From Streptomyces misionensis (GTDB taxonomy: Bacteria > Actinomycetota > Actinomycetes > Streptomycetales > Streptomycetaceae): DNA of 64,000 bases. The position numbers and the translations under genes are program-made. Numbering within the stretch: the stretch's first letter is position 1; each line of letters starts with the position of its first letter. The DNA lies in the NCBI RefSeq assembly GCF_900104815.1, contig NZ_FNTD01000004.1, positions 1,798,001-1,862,000 on the forward strand. Reading direction: 5' to 3'. Under the pieces are notes generated by a model. The model did no database searches and had not been told where the DNA came from. It was given only the letters and a program-made list of their open reading frames with translations. Positions 30,488 to 40,195 of this stretch are shown piece by piece.

Positions 30488-33055
30488 TCAGTGCGCGGCC
30501 GTCGCGCGCTCGCGCGGTGCCGGTGGTGCGGTCGGGGCGGGCGCCGAGGTGCGTCGGCGGCGGACGGCGGCGCCCGCGGTGAGCAGGAGCAGGACCGCGA
30601 GCGAGGCGAGCCCGACGGTCGTGCCCAGCCGTAGGCCGGGCGGGTGGAAGGTGCAGGTCAGGCTGGTCTGGCCGCCGTCCAGGGGGACGGCGATCAGACC
30701 GTGGTACTGGCCGGCGGGCCGAGCCGGGCCGTCGCCCGCGGCGCACCGCCAGCCGGCGATGCGGGGCGCGGCGACGACGGCGAGTCCCCTGCTGCCGGGC
30801 GGCAGTTGGGCGTGCAGGGTGCCGTCCGAGACGGTGACCGCCGTGGCTCCGGTGGCCGTGAGGCGGGCGGCGGCGGTGTCCAGCCGGGCGGTGTCCAGGC
30901 AGCCGACGGCGCCCGGCGGGACGCGGCCGGGCCGGTCGGGGACCAGCTCGATCCGCACCCGCCCGGAGGCCGGGGTCCGGCCCAGCGGCTCCATCGCGGC
31001 CAGGCTGCGCCCGCTCACCGACCGGAACACGGCGGTGTCCGTGCCGGTGGCGAGCCGGGCGGTGCCGGAGAAGTGCGGTGCCCACAGGTTCACCTGGGTG
31101 CCGGGCGGGCAGCTCGCGGTGATCGCCGGCCGGGTCCGCGCGGTGCCCGAGCCGACCCGGCGGGCGGGCAGCGGGGCCCCGGCGTCGTCGCGCACGGTGA
31201 GGGCGGGCACGGTGTAGACACGGCTGCCCAGCAGCAGTTCCTGGTTGCGGTACGGGGACGCGCCGAAGGGCGTGGTGCCGGGGCCGGGCCGCACGGTGAC
31301 CAGGGGCGGCACGGCCCGCCGGGTGACGGTGGGCGGGGCGGTGTCCCCGGGACGGTGGGTCTGGTGCGGGTCGGGCGGGCTGTGCACCCGGGCGCCGACG
31401 GAGAAGAGCACGTCGGTGACGGCGTTGTCGAGGCTCTGCACCCCCCGGCCGCGCGAGGTCCAGCCGCCGCCCAGCGCGGTGAGGGTGCGGGAGAGGACGT
31501 CGGAGGTCAGGCTGCTGTAGTAGGCGGCGCCCTGACCGCCCACCAGCATCGGGTCGTTGGCGACGGTCTGTTCGCGGCCGGGCTCGGTGCGGTGGCGGGG
31601 CCAGTCGTCGGCCCCGGCGATCGCCGCCGCCTGCCGCTGCTGCCGCTGGCCGAAGGGGGCGTAGTCGTCCAGGTGCTTGAGGCGCAGCCCGTTCGCGACG
31701 GCGGAGGTGACGGCGCTCTCGCCCAGCTGCGCGCCGAGGAGGACGAGGACGGCGAGGGCGGCGAGTCCGCCGTGCCGCCCCGCGCCGCGCAGGAGGAGGA
31801 GTCCGGTGAGCGTTCCGCCGGCGGCGAGCAGCAGGAGGGGCCAGGTGTGCGCGTGGATCACGTCGCTGCCGCGGGCGGCGACGGCGCCCAGGGCGAGCAG
31901 CGCGGTGGCGGCGCCGAGCGCGGCCGGTCGGGGCGGGCCGTACGACAGGGCGTGCCAGGCGGCGATGACGAGCAGCCCGGCCAGCACGAAGGTCTGCCGG
32001 TAGGAGCTGCCCTGCGGGGTGGCGAAGGCGTGCCAGGCGAGGCTGGTGGGCGCCCATTGCAGGGAGAGGGCCACCGCGAGCACCAGCGCGGTCCAGGCCG
32101 CCCGGACGCGGCCCGGGACGGCCCGGTGGAAGGGCAGGGCGAGGGCGAGCAGCAGGGCGGTGGTGCCGACGTAGAGCGCCGGGGAGCCCCAGCCGTACGT
32201 CCCCGGCAGCAGCCGGGCGACCAGGTCCTCGGTCGGCACCGGGTTGAACGGCCGTACCCGGCCCGGGTAGGCGTGCTTGGTGCCGAGGTAGACGACCGCC
32301 ACCAGGGGCGCGGCGAGCCCCGTGCCGAGGACGACGGTGAGCACGGCGCGGCCGGTGGCGGCGAGGGCCTGCCGGCGGGTCGGCCCGGCGAGCGACAGCC
32401 GTACCAGCAGCACCAGCGCGGCCCCGAGGGTGGCCATGTAGGCGGTGTAGAAGTTGGCGCTCCACACGAGCGCGACGAGCAGCACCCCGAGGACGCGGCG
32501 CCGCCCGGCCAGGGCCCATTCGCCGACCAGGCACAGCAGCGGCAGCGCGATCAGCCCGTCGAGCCACATCGGGTTGTAGTCGGCGTCCGCCAGCGTCCAG
32601 CCGCACAGCGCGTACGACGCCCCGAGCAGCCCCGCCGCCCACCAGCGGCCGGGCCGCAGCGCGAGCAGCAGGCACGCCATGACGGCCGCCGCGCAGGCGA
32701 TCTTCAAGACGGTGATGACGTACACCGCGAGGTCGATCTCGTCCCGGGGGAAGAGCGCGACGAGCGGCGCGAACGGGCTGGCGAGGTAGGTGCCGAAGTC
32801 GGGCAGGAAGCTGGAGCCGTACCCGGACTGCCAGTTGACCAGCAGTCCGCCGTCGGCCCTGCCGTGCAGCAGGTCCCAGAGGTGGGCGTGCAGCGGTACG
32901 TACTGGTTGCCCAGGTCGTTGACGCTGCGGGTGCGCGGGCCGAACGGGTAGCCGCCGGCCAGCGCGTCCGCGGCGCACAGCGCCACGCAGGCGACGAGGG
33001 CGGCCAGCGACGCGGCGGCCGGGCGCCCCGCGCCCCGCTCGCTCCGACGAACCAT
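30488..33055 (-). CDS. YfhO-family integral membrane protein, probable GT-C glycosyltransferase
   Basis: An 855-residue protein with about 12-14 membrane helices followed by an extracytoplasmic domain and a C-terminal helix (about residues 805-830). The first loop carries VNDLGNQYVPLHAHLWDLL with the acidic residue expected at a GT-C active site. In Bacillus, YfhO with CsbB and GtcA decorates lipoteichoic acid; the same three types are adjacent here. Likely transfers the flipped sugar to a cell-wall polymer or protein. The acceptor in this organism is unknown. Confidence 0.83.
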   Translation of the reverse strand: MVRRSERGAGRPAAASLAALVACVALCAADALAGGYPFGPRTRSVNDLGNQYVPLHAHLWDLLHGRADGGLLVNWQSGYGSSFLPDFGTYLASPFAPLVALFPRDEIDLAVYVITVLKIACAAAVMACLLLALRPGRWWAAGLLGASYALCGWTLADADYNPMWLDGLIALPLLCLVGEWALAGRRRVLGVLLVALVWSANFYTAYMATLGAALVLLVRLSLAGPTRRQALAATGRAVLTVVLGTGLAAPLVAVVYLGTKHAYPGRVRPFNPVPTEDLVARLLPGTYGWGSPALYVGTTALLLALALPFHRAVPGRVRAAWTALVLAVALSLQWAPTSLAWHAFATPQGSSYRQTFVLAGLLVIAAWHALSYGPPRPAALGAATALLALGAVAARGSDVIHAHTWPLLLLAAGGTLTGLLLLRGAGRHGGLAALAVLVLLGAQLGESAVTSAVANGLRLKHLDDYAPFGQRQQRQAAAIAGADDWPRHRTEPGREQTVANDPMLVGGQGAAYYSSLTSDVLSRTLTALGGGWTSRGRGVQSLDNAVTDVLFSVGARVHSPPDPHQTHRPGDTAPPTVTRRAVPPLVTVRPGPGTTPFGASPYRNQELLLGSRVYTVPALTVRDDAGAPLPARRVGSGTARTRPAITASCPPGTQVNLWAPHFSGTARLATGTDTAVFRSVSGRSLAAMEPLGRTPASGRVRIELVPDRPGRVPPGAVGCLDTARLDTAAARLTATGATAVTVSDGTLHAQLPPGSRGLAVVAAPRIAGWRCAAGDGPARPAGQYHGLIAVPLDGGQTSLTCTFHPPGLRLGTTVGLASLAVLLLLTAGAAVRRRRTSAPAPTAPPAPRERATAAH

Positions 33056-33234
33056 TCTCGGCAGCTCCCCACGAATTCGCCTCTGGATTTCGCCGGGTTA
33101 GACGGTGCTGCTTTCTCTTCGGTTGTATCCGCATCGCACATTGATGCGTTTTTCTACGGCCCCGGGCCGAAAATCATCGATTTCATGTCCACCCGGGAAA
33201 CCAAAGCTTTCCGGCACGTTATTCGGAGGTGTTT
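33056..33234. promoter_or_regulatory. AT-rich intergenic region upstream of the YfhO-like gene
   Basis: This 179-bp gap is far more AT-rich than its surroundings. It contains the dyads AAATC-gat-GATTT (near 33171-33184) and AAAGCTTT (near 33211), and a plus-strand stem CGCATC/GATGCG (33130-33135 and 33143-33148) followed by TTTTT (33149-33153), a textbook intrinsic terminator but antisense to both flanking genes. No coding frame is convincing. It probably holds the glycosylation operon promoter and stops an antisense transcript. Confidence 0.5.
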
Positions 33235-33828
33235 TCAAGGTGAAGTGCCTTTGCGGGCCGCATACGCCCGCGCGGCCCGGACCCGGTTGCCGCACTGGGT
33301 GGTGCACCAGCGGCGGGCGCCGTGGGAGCGCAGGAACCAGCGGTCGCAGCCGGGCGCGGCGCACTCGGTGAGCTGGGCCGCGTCGCCCCCGGTGAGCAGG
33401 TCGGCGGCGTCCTCGGCGAGCAGGAACAGCGCGGCGGCGGCCGGGTTGCCGGTGTCGGGGACGTCGTCCCGGCGCGGGCCGTCGGCGCCCCAGCCGAGGC
33501 GGGGCGTGGACGGGGCGGCGGCGAGGGCCGCGTTGAGGGCGTCGAGGGCGTCGGCCGGCGGCGGGCCGCCGCTGCCGTGCGCCTCGAACAGGGCCCGCAG
33601 CGCCTCCCGGAGCACGCGCAGCCGGCCGGCCTGCCGCCCGTTCAGCGGCACCCGGTCGGGCAGCGCCTCGTGCCGGACCAGCCACAGGTGCGCGGCCTCG
33701 GCGCCGTCGAGCAGGTCGACCTGGCCGTGGCTGACCCGGAAGCGGCTGTTGACCAGCGCCAGGCAGACGTACCGGTCCTCGCCGGGGACGGGCATCCGGT
33801 GCAGGTAGACGGGGGTCTCTTGATCCAC
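33235..33828 (-). CDS. CGNR zinc-finger transcriptional regulator
   Basis: A 197-residue protein with an N-terminal stress-response (ABATE) domain and a C-terminal CGNR zinc finger: Cys156, Cys161, Cys175 and Cys179, the last within CGNR (179-182). Such proteins are putative stress-linked regulators. It is divergent from sufS, with interleaved inverted repeats in the 90-bp gap as likely operator. Confidence 0.85.
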   Translation of the reverse strand: MDQETPVYLHRMPVPGEDRYVCLALVNSRFRVSHGQVDLLDGAEAAHLWLVRHEALPDRVPLNGRQAGRLRVLREALRALFEAHGSGGPPPADALDALNAALAAAPSTPRLGWGADGPRRDDVPDTGNPAAAALFLLAEDAADLLTGGDAAQLTECAAPGCDRWFLRSHGARRWCTTQCGNRVRAARAYAARKGTSP

Positions 33829-33836
33829 GGCCTCAT

Positions 33837-33887
33837 GGTAATCCTTGCGGTTCTCCGTGAGAGGAGATTACCGTGCCTCACGGAGAA
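33837..33887. promoter_or_regulatory. Interleaved inverted repeats between CGNR regulator and sufS
   Basis: TTCTCCGTGAG (33851-33861) pairs with CTCACGGAGAA (33877-33887), an 11-bp perfect dyad. GGTAATC (33837-33843) pairs with GATTACC (33866-33872), a 7-bp dyad whose second arm lies inside the first dyad. Both sit in a 90-bp divergent promoter region and are plausible operators for the adjacent CGNR protein or an iron/redox regulator. Confidence 0.6.
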
Positions 33888-33912
33888 ACATTCACGAAGC
33901 CGTGAGAGGTGA

Positions 33913-35151
<1,239 letters not shown>

Positions 35152-35840
35152 CCGTCGCGGCCACGCGGGCGAGGGGCCGCGGCCGGGGCGGTCGGCCCAG
35201 GCCCTCGATGCGGAGGCTGCGGCGGGGCGGGTGACCGGTGCGGGGCGGTGGCAGCGGGCGCACGTCCAGGTTCCGGAGCCGGCGCACGCCGCCGGGTTCC
35301 AGACGGTGGCGGGCGGCGGCTTCGAGGCGTGGACCGGTGCCGCGCGGACCACCGGGGGTCGGCGACCGTGACCACGCGGGCGCCGTGCCCGGCGGGGCGG
35401 GCGCCGAGCCGACCGCCGCCGGGAGATGAGGGCCGACCGGGGATCCGCCGCCGCGCCGGGCGGGTCGGCGGGTCGGCGGGTCGGCGGGTCGGCGGGTCGG
35501 CGGGTCGGCGGGTCGGCGGGTCGGCGGGTCGGCGGGTCGGCGGGTCGGCGGGTCGGCGGGTCGGCGGGTCAGGCGTCCCCCGCCGCCGGTTCGCGCGCCA
35601 CCGCCTCGCCCGGGGTCGGCCCGCGCCCGGCGCAGTTCGGCCGCCGCCGGCGGCACCGGGTCCGCCGGCCGCGCACGACATCCCAGCCGGCCCGATCCAG
35701 CGGCCGGTCGTCCCCGCACCGCTCCGTGAGCAGCGGCGCGCGGCGGGACGACCGTCACCCCCCGCGGCATGCGGTGACGGTCGTGCCCACGGGTGCGGGG
35801 GGCACGAGGCGCCCCCGGGCCCTGAGGTGTGCCCGGCCGT
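35152..35840. other. 690-bp stretch without a recognised gene; possible gene remnant
   Basis: Between sufS and the convergent GNAT gene I see no intact gene. The 8-bp tandem repeat (35461-35570) occupies the centre. A 47-codon frame with high GC3 (GTG 35231 to TGA 35371) encodes a peptide without known motif. On the minus strand a short frame near 35720-35580 reads protein-like (LTERCGDDRPLDRAGWDVV) and seems to continue only if frames are changed, as in a decayed gene. Both are weak hints. Confidence 0.35.
35461..35570. repeat. Tandem repeat, 8-bp unit CGGGTCGG, about 13.75 copies
   Basis: 110 bases of uninterrupted CGGGTCGG. Regular GGG runs separated by TCGGC can form stacked G-quadruplexes on the plus strand. 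Eight is not a multiple of three, so copy changes would shift any reading frame. Copy number is likely to vary between strains. Confidence 0.9.
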
Positions 35841-36278
35841 TCACCGCGGGGTGTGGATCATCCACATCTCGGGGCGGTCCAGCGGGCGGAAGCCCAGCTT
35901 CTCGTAGACCCCGTGCGCGTCCTCGGTGGCGAGCAGGATGCGACGCAGGCCGTACGGCCGCAGGTGGTCGCGGATGCCCGCGACGAACGCGGTGCCCACA
36001 CCCTTGCCGCGCACCGAGCGGTCGACGTAGACATCGGCGAGCCACGCGAACAGCGCCCGGTCGGTCACCACCCGGGCGTACGCCACCTGCGCGCCCGTAT
36101 CCGTCTCGTACACCCCGAAGTTGAGCGAGGACGCCATGGCCTGCTCGTGCGTCTCGCGGGGGCGGTCCACCGCCCAGTAGGCGTCGGTGGACAGCCAGCG
36201 GTGGACCAGGCCGACGTCGACGCGGGCGGTGTCGTCGGAGAACTCGTAGCCATCGGGGAGTCGGGGTGTCTCGCTCAT
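35841..36278 (-). CDS. GNAT-family N-acetyltransferase
   Basis: A 145-residue acetyltransferase. The acetyl-CoA loop is VDRSVRGKGVGTAFV (R-x-x-G-x-G), and the C-terminal YEKLGFRPL strand is typical. The N-terminal part (YEFSDDTARVDVGLVHRWLS) resembles bacterial GNATs of the histone-acetyltransferase-like HPA2 group. Monocistronic; substrate unknown. Confidence 0.87.
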   Translation of the reverse strand: MSETPRLPDGYEFSDDTARVDVGLVHRWLSTDAYWAVDRPRETHEQAMASSLNFGVYETDTGAQVAYARVVTDRALFAWLADVYVDRSVRGKGVGTAFVAGIRDHLRPYGLRRILLATEDAHGVYEKLGFRPLDRPEMWMIHTPR

Positions 36279-36340
36279 CGCGCGATGATCGCAGGCGCGG
36301 GCCGTCCGGGGCCACCCGATTCGGGTTCCACCGGCAGGCC

Positions 36341-37774
36341 CTACCGCGCCTCGTCCCAGGCCGCCCGCAGCCGCCGCACCCCGTCCGCGATCTCCCCGGT
36401 GCCGGCCACCGCCGCGAAGCTCAGCCGCACGTACGGGCCGGGGGGTTCGGCGCTGAAGTAGGGGCGCCCCGGGGTGAGGGCCACGCCCGCGCGCAGGGCG
36501 GCGGCGGACAGTGCCGCGTCGTCGGTGCCCTCGGGCAGGCGCGGCCAGAGGTGGTAGCCGCCGGACGGGACGTGCGGCAGGGCGAGTTCGGGCAGGTGCA
36601 GGGCGAGCGCGCGGGTCATCGCCTCGCGGCGCAGCCGCAACTCCTCCGCCAGCGTGCGCAGATGGCGGGTCCAGGCCGGGGAGCCGACCAGTTCCAGCGC
36701 GGCCTCCTGGAGCGGGCGGGGGACGAAGAAGGTGTCCACCACCTGGATGGCGCGCAGCCGTTCCAGCACCGGTCCGTGCGCGGCGAGCGCGCTCACCCGG
36801 AAGCTGGGTGAGGTCGCCTTGGTCAGCGAGCCGACGTGCACCACCACGCCGTCGGGGTCGTCGGCGGCCAGCGGGCGCGGCAGCGGGCCCGCGTCGGCGT
36901 GCACGAGGCGCCGTACGAAGTCGTCCTCGATGACGAAGGCGCCGGCCGCGCGGGCGATGCGCAGCACCTCGGGGCGCCGGTCGGGGGCCAGGACCGCGCC
37001 GGTCGGGTTCTGGAACAGGGGCTGGCAGACGAACACCCGGGCGCCGGTGGCCCGGAAGGCGTCCGCGAGCAGGTCGGGGCGGACGCCGTCGCGGTCCACC
37101 GGCACCGGGACGGGGCGCAGTCCGCCCGCCCGGGCGAGGGCGAGCATGCCGGGGTAGGTGGGCGACTCGACCAGCACCGGGGCGCCGGGCGGGGCGAGCG
37201 CGCGCAGGGCGGTGGCCAGCGCGGCCTGGCCGCCCGCCGCGATCAGCACGTCGGCGGCGCCCACCGTGCCGCCGATCTCGCGCGCGAACCACTCCCGCAG
37301 CTCCGGCAGCCCCTCCAGCGGCGGCCGCGCCCAGGCGCCGGGGCGCCGGCCCGCGCGGGCGAGCGCCGCCGCCATGGCCCGCTCCGGCTGGAGCGAGGGA
37401 TGGAGGTAGCCGCCGTTGAACTCCAGCACCCCGGGCGGCGGCGCGGCCAGCGAGACCGTGACCCCGGAGGCGTCCACGGTGCGCGGTACGAGATCGGCGC
37501 TGCCGTCGGCGCTCAGCGCGACCTCCTGCCAGGAGGTGTCCCCGGCCGGCTCCCGCTCGGCGCGCGGCCGGGCCCGGAAGGCGCCGGCGCCGGGCCGGGT
37601 GACGACCAGGCCCTCGGCGGCCAGCTGGGCGAGGGCCCGCGAGACGGTCACCGGGCTCACCCGGAACCGCTCGACCAGCGCCCTGCTCGACGGCAGCTTC
37701 TCACCGGTCGAGTAGCGGTCCAGCTCCCTTCGCAGCCGTTCCGCCAGTTCTCCCACACTGCTACGCTCTTGCAT
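36341..37774 (-). CDS. MocR-type regulator (GntR HTH fused to PLP aminotransferase fold)
   Basis: A 477-residue fusion. Residues about 1-70 hold a GntR winged helix (LVERFRVSPVTVSRALAQLA), and the rest is a fold-type I aminotransferase with the PLP Asp in IEDDFVR and the Schiff-base Lys in SLTKATSPSFR. Such proteins sense PLP or an amine. The ATG at 37774-37772 overlaps the ATG of the divergent transporter at 37773 (CATG). TACTCT (37788-37783) lies eight bases upstream, so a leaderless mRNA is likely. An alternative GTG is at 37756. Confidence 0.88.
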   Translation of the reverse strand: MQERSSVGELAERLRRELDRYSTGEKLPSSRALVERFRVSPVTVSRALAQLAAEGLVVTRPGAGAFRARPRAEREPAGDTSWQEVALSADGSADLVPRTVDASGVTVSLAAPPPGVLEFNGGYLHPSLQPERAMAAALARAGRRPGAWARPPLEGLPELREWFAREIGGTVGAADVLIAAGGQAALATALRALAPPGAPVLVESPTYPGMLALARAGGLRPVPVPVDRDGVRPDLLADAFRATGARVFVCQPLFQNPTGAVLAPDRRPEVLRIARAAGAFVIEDDFVRRLVHADAGPLPRPLAADDPDGVVVHVGSLTKATSPSFRVSALAAHGPVLERLRAIQVVDTFFVPRPLQEAALELVGSPAWTRHLRTLAEELRLRREAMTRALALHLPELALPHVPSGGYHLWPRLPEGTDDAALSAAALRAGVALTPGRPYFSAEPPGPYVRLSFAAVAGTGEIADGVRRLRAAWDEAR

Positions 37775-37813
37775 GAAGACACAGAGTAGCGCTATCGACG
37801 CGGGCCCGATAGC
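37760..37813. promoter_or_regulatory. Overlapping divergent promoters and dyads of the MocR/EamA pair
   Basis: Plus-strand -10 TACGCT (37762-37767) ends five bases before ATG 37773; minus-strand -10 TACTCT (37788-37783) ends eight bases before the ATG at 37774. GCTATCG/CGATAGC (37791-37797 and 37807-37813) is a perfect 7-bp dyad, and further GCTAC/GTAGC half-sites flank the start codons (37760-37764 and 37786-37790). MocR binding here could switch both genes. Confidence 0.5.
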
Positions 37814-38684
37814 AGTCACCGCTCCCCCGGAGCACCGGGTGCTCGGAACCGTGCTCGCCGCCCTCGGCGTCGCCTCCTTCTCCCTCACCTTCCCGGCCAC
37901 CGCCTGGGGCCTGGAGGGTTTCGGCCCCTGGTCGCTGGTGACCGTGCGCAGCGTGCTGGCCGCGCTGGTGGCGGGCGGCGCCCTGCTGGCCCTGCGGGTA
38001 CGGCTCCCCGAGCGGCGCCGGCTCGGCTCCCTCGCCGTCGTGGCGCTCGGCGTGGTGCTCGGCTTCCCGACGCTGACCACGCTCGCCCTGCGCACCTCCA
38101 CCACCGCGCACGCGGCCGTCGTGGTGGGGCTGCTGCCGCTGACCACGGCCGTCTGCTCGGCACTGCGCACCGGGCACCGCCCCTCCCGCCGGTTCTGGGT
38201 CGCGGCGGTGGCGGGCGCGGCGGCGGTGCTGGCGTTCACCGTGGTGCAGAGCGGCGGCGCGCTCACCGCCGCCGACGGCTATCTGTTCGCCGCCCTGCTG
38301 GTGTGCGCCGCCGGGTACACCGAGGGCGGGCTGCTGGCCCGGGTCATGCCGGGCTGGCAGGTGATCGGCTGGGCGCTGGTGCTGTGCCTGCCGCTCACGC
38401 TGCCGGCCGCCGCGCTGGCCCTCACGTACGAGCCCGTGCACTTCACCGCGCACGGCGTCGCCGGGGTGCTGTGGGTGGCGCTGGGCTCCCAGTTCCTCGG
38501 TCTGGTGGTCTGGTACCGGGGGATGGCGGCCATCGGGGTGCCCCGGGCGAGCCAGTTGCAGTTGGCTCAGCCCCTGCTCACACTGGTGTGGTCGGCGCTG
38601 CTGCTGGGCGAGCACTTCACGGCGGCCGCTCCCCTGACCGCCGTCGCCGTGCTCGTGTGCATCGCCGTCACCCAGCGGTCGTGA
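37773..38684 (+). CDS. EamA (DMT) family transporter
   Basis: A 303-residue protein with ten predicted helices in two EamA repeats. Family members export amino acids or metabolites. Divergent with an overlapping start from the MocR gene, which suggests a regulator-transporter pair acting on the same compound. If ATG 37773 is not used, GTG 37838 with GGAG upstream would give a protein starting at the first helix. Confidence 0.85.
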   Translation: MKTQSSAIDAGPIAVTAPPEHRVLGTVLAALGVASFSLTFPATAWGLEGFGPWSLVTVRSVLAALVAGGALLALRVRLPERRRLGSLAVVALGVVLGFPTLTTLALRTSTTAHAAVVVGLLPLTTAVCSALRTGHRPSRRFWVAAVAGAAAVLAFTVVQSGGALTAADGYLFAALLVCAAGYTEGGLLARVMPGWQVIGWALVLCLPLTLPAAALALTYEPVHFTAHGVAGVLWVALGSQFLGLVVWYRGMAAIGVPRASQLQLAQPLLTLVWSALLLGEHFTAAAPLTAVAVLVCIAVTQRS

Positions 38685-38703
38685 TCGTGAGGAGGGCCGG
38701 GAG

Positions 38704-38901
38704 ATGCGTGCGTCCAAAGGGGACCACCTTGTCCAGCACGGCAGGGTGGTCGGCCAACACGACCAGGAGTCCGAAGTCGTCGAAGTGATGGGACAGGAGG
38801 GCAACCCGCCCTACCGGGTCCGCTTCCCGGACGGGCACGAGGCGATCATGTCGCCCGGACCCGACTGCCAGGTCAAGCACAGGGAAGAGCCGCAGCGGTA
38901 G
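38704..38901 (+). CDS. DUF1918 domain protein
   Basis: A 65-residue protein matching the actinobacterial DUF1918 family by its N-terminal GDHLVQHGRVVG and central YRVRFPDGHEAIMSPGPD, an SH3-like small barrel of unknown function. A strong GAGGAGG/GGGAG site precedes ATG 38704. It starts 19 bp after the transporter stop and may be co-transcribed. Confidence 0.85.
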   Translation: MRASKGDHLVQHGRVVGQHDQESEVVEVMGQEGNPPYRVRFPDGHEAIMSPGPDCQVKHREEPQR

Positions 38902-38902
38902 C

Positions 38903-40195
38903 TCAGCGGGGCGGGCTCGCCGGCCGCGTGTAGTGGTCCGCGACCACGCGGCGCATCGCCCCGATGGGGTCGGTCGCCATGTCCTGGGCGGCGAAGAACA
39001 GGTGCCCGCCGACCTGCGGACGCCGGGCGGCGAGTGCGAGGTGCCGGGACAGCTCCGCCGGGTCCTGCCAGGCCGCCGGACGCCCGTCGGCCCCCGCGGC
39101 CCCGGCCCGGTACAGGGCCTCGCCGATGTAGAGCCGGGTCCCGGTGCCGTCGGCGACCCGGGCCCACCAGTCGAGCAGCGTCGTGTAGTCCGCGCCGGTG
39201 GCGCCGATCTCCCAGTAGAGCTGGGGCGCGACGTAGTCGATCCAGTGCTCGCGGACCCAGCGGCGGGTGTCCGCGTACAGGTCGTCGTACGTCTGCGCGC
39301 CCGCGTCCGTGGCGGAGCCGCGCGGGTCGGTCGCGGCGTTGCGCCACACCCCGAAGGGGCTGATCCCGAAGCGGGTGCCGGGCCGGACCCGTCTGATCCC
39401 GGCCGCCATCTCCCCGACCAGCCGGTCGATGTTGTCCCGCCGCCAGTCCGCCCGGCTCGGGAAGGCGCCGCCGTAGCGGTCGTAGGCGTCGTCGTCCTCG
39501 AAGGTCTGCCCGTCCTCGGGATAGGGGTAGAAGTAGTCGTCGAAGTGGACCGCGTCGACGGGGTAGCGGGCGACCGCGTCCAGCATGGCCCGCTGGACGA
39601 AGGCGCGGACGGCGGGCAGGCCGGGGTTGTAGTAGAGCTTCCCGCCGTACGGCACCGCCCAGTCGGGGTGCGTCCGGGCCGGGTGCGAGGCGGCGAGCAG
39701 GCCCGGGTCGGTGTGGTTGGCGATGCGGTACGGGTTGAACCAGGCGTGCAGCTGGAGCCCCCGCGCGTGGGCCTCGCGGACTGCGGTGCCCAGCGGGTCC
39801 CAGCCGGGGTCGCGGCCCTGGGTGCCGGTGAGGAACTGCGACCAGGGCTCGTACGGCGAGGGCCACAGGGCGTCGGCGGTCGGCCGCACCTGGAGGATCA
39901 CCGTGTTCAGCCGGTTGCGCACCGCCCGGTCGAGGTGGGCGATCAGCTCGGCGCGCTGGGCGGCGGCGCCGAGGCCCGGGCGGGAGGGCCAGTCGCGGTT
40001 CTCGACCGTCGCCATCCACACGCCCCGCATCTCGGTGGCGGCGCGGGCGCCGGGCGCGCCGGTGGCCCCCCGGGCGCCCCGGGCGGTCGGCACCGCCCGG
40101 GTGGCCCCGGTGGTCGCCGCCGCGCAGCCGCCCGCCGCCAGGGCCGACACCGTCGCCAGGGTGAAGGCCCGGCGTGACATGGGTCCCATCCGCAC
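38903..40195 (-). CDS. GH10-like (GHL10, YngK-type) glycoside hydrolase lipoprotein
   Basis: A 430-residue exported protein. RR (8-9) with SRRAFTLATVSALAAGGC gives a twin-arginine lipoprotein signal with lipidated Cys24. The catalytic barrel starts at about 57 (MRGVWMATVENRDWPS) and includes VDAVHFDDYFYPYP and DYVAPQLYWE, which hold the acidic residues of the GHL10/DUF187 family. Likely cleaves peptidoglycan-derived or other glycans at the cell surface. Activity is inferred from family only. Confidence 0.85.
   Translation of the reverse strand: MRMGPMSRRAFTLATVSALAAGGCAAATTGATRAVPTARGARGATGAPGARAATEMRGVWMATVENRDWPSRPGLGAAAQRAELIAHLDRAVRNRLNTVILQVRPTADALWPSPYEPWSQFLTGTQGRDPGWDPLGTAVREAHARGLQLHAWFNPYRIANHTDPGLLAASHPARTHPDWAVPYGGKLYYNPGLPAVRAFVQRAMLDAVARYPVDAVHFDDYFYPYPEDGQTFEDDDAYDRYGGAFPSRADWRRDNIDRLVGEMAAGIRRVRPGTRFGISPFGVWRNAATDPRGSATDAGAQTYDDLYADTRRWVREHWIDYVAPQLYWEIGATGADYTTLLDWWARVADGTGTRLYIGEALYRAGAAGADGRPAAWQDPAELSRHLALAARRPQVGGHLFFAAQDMATDPIGAMRRVVADHYTRPASPPR

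Noticed and set aside
35461..35570. Possible CRISPR array
   Set aside because: The repeat unit is only 8 bp with no spacers and no cas genes in the window, so it is a simple tandem repeat.
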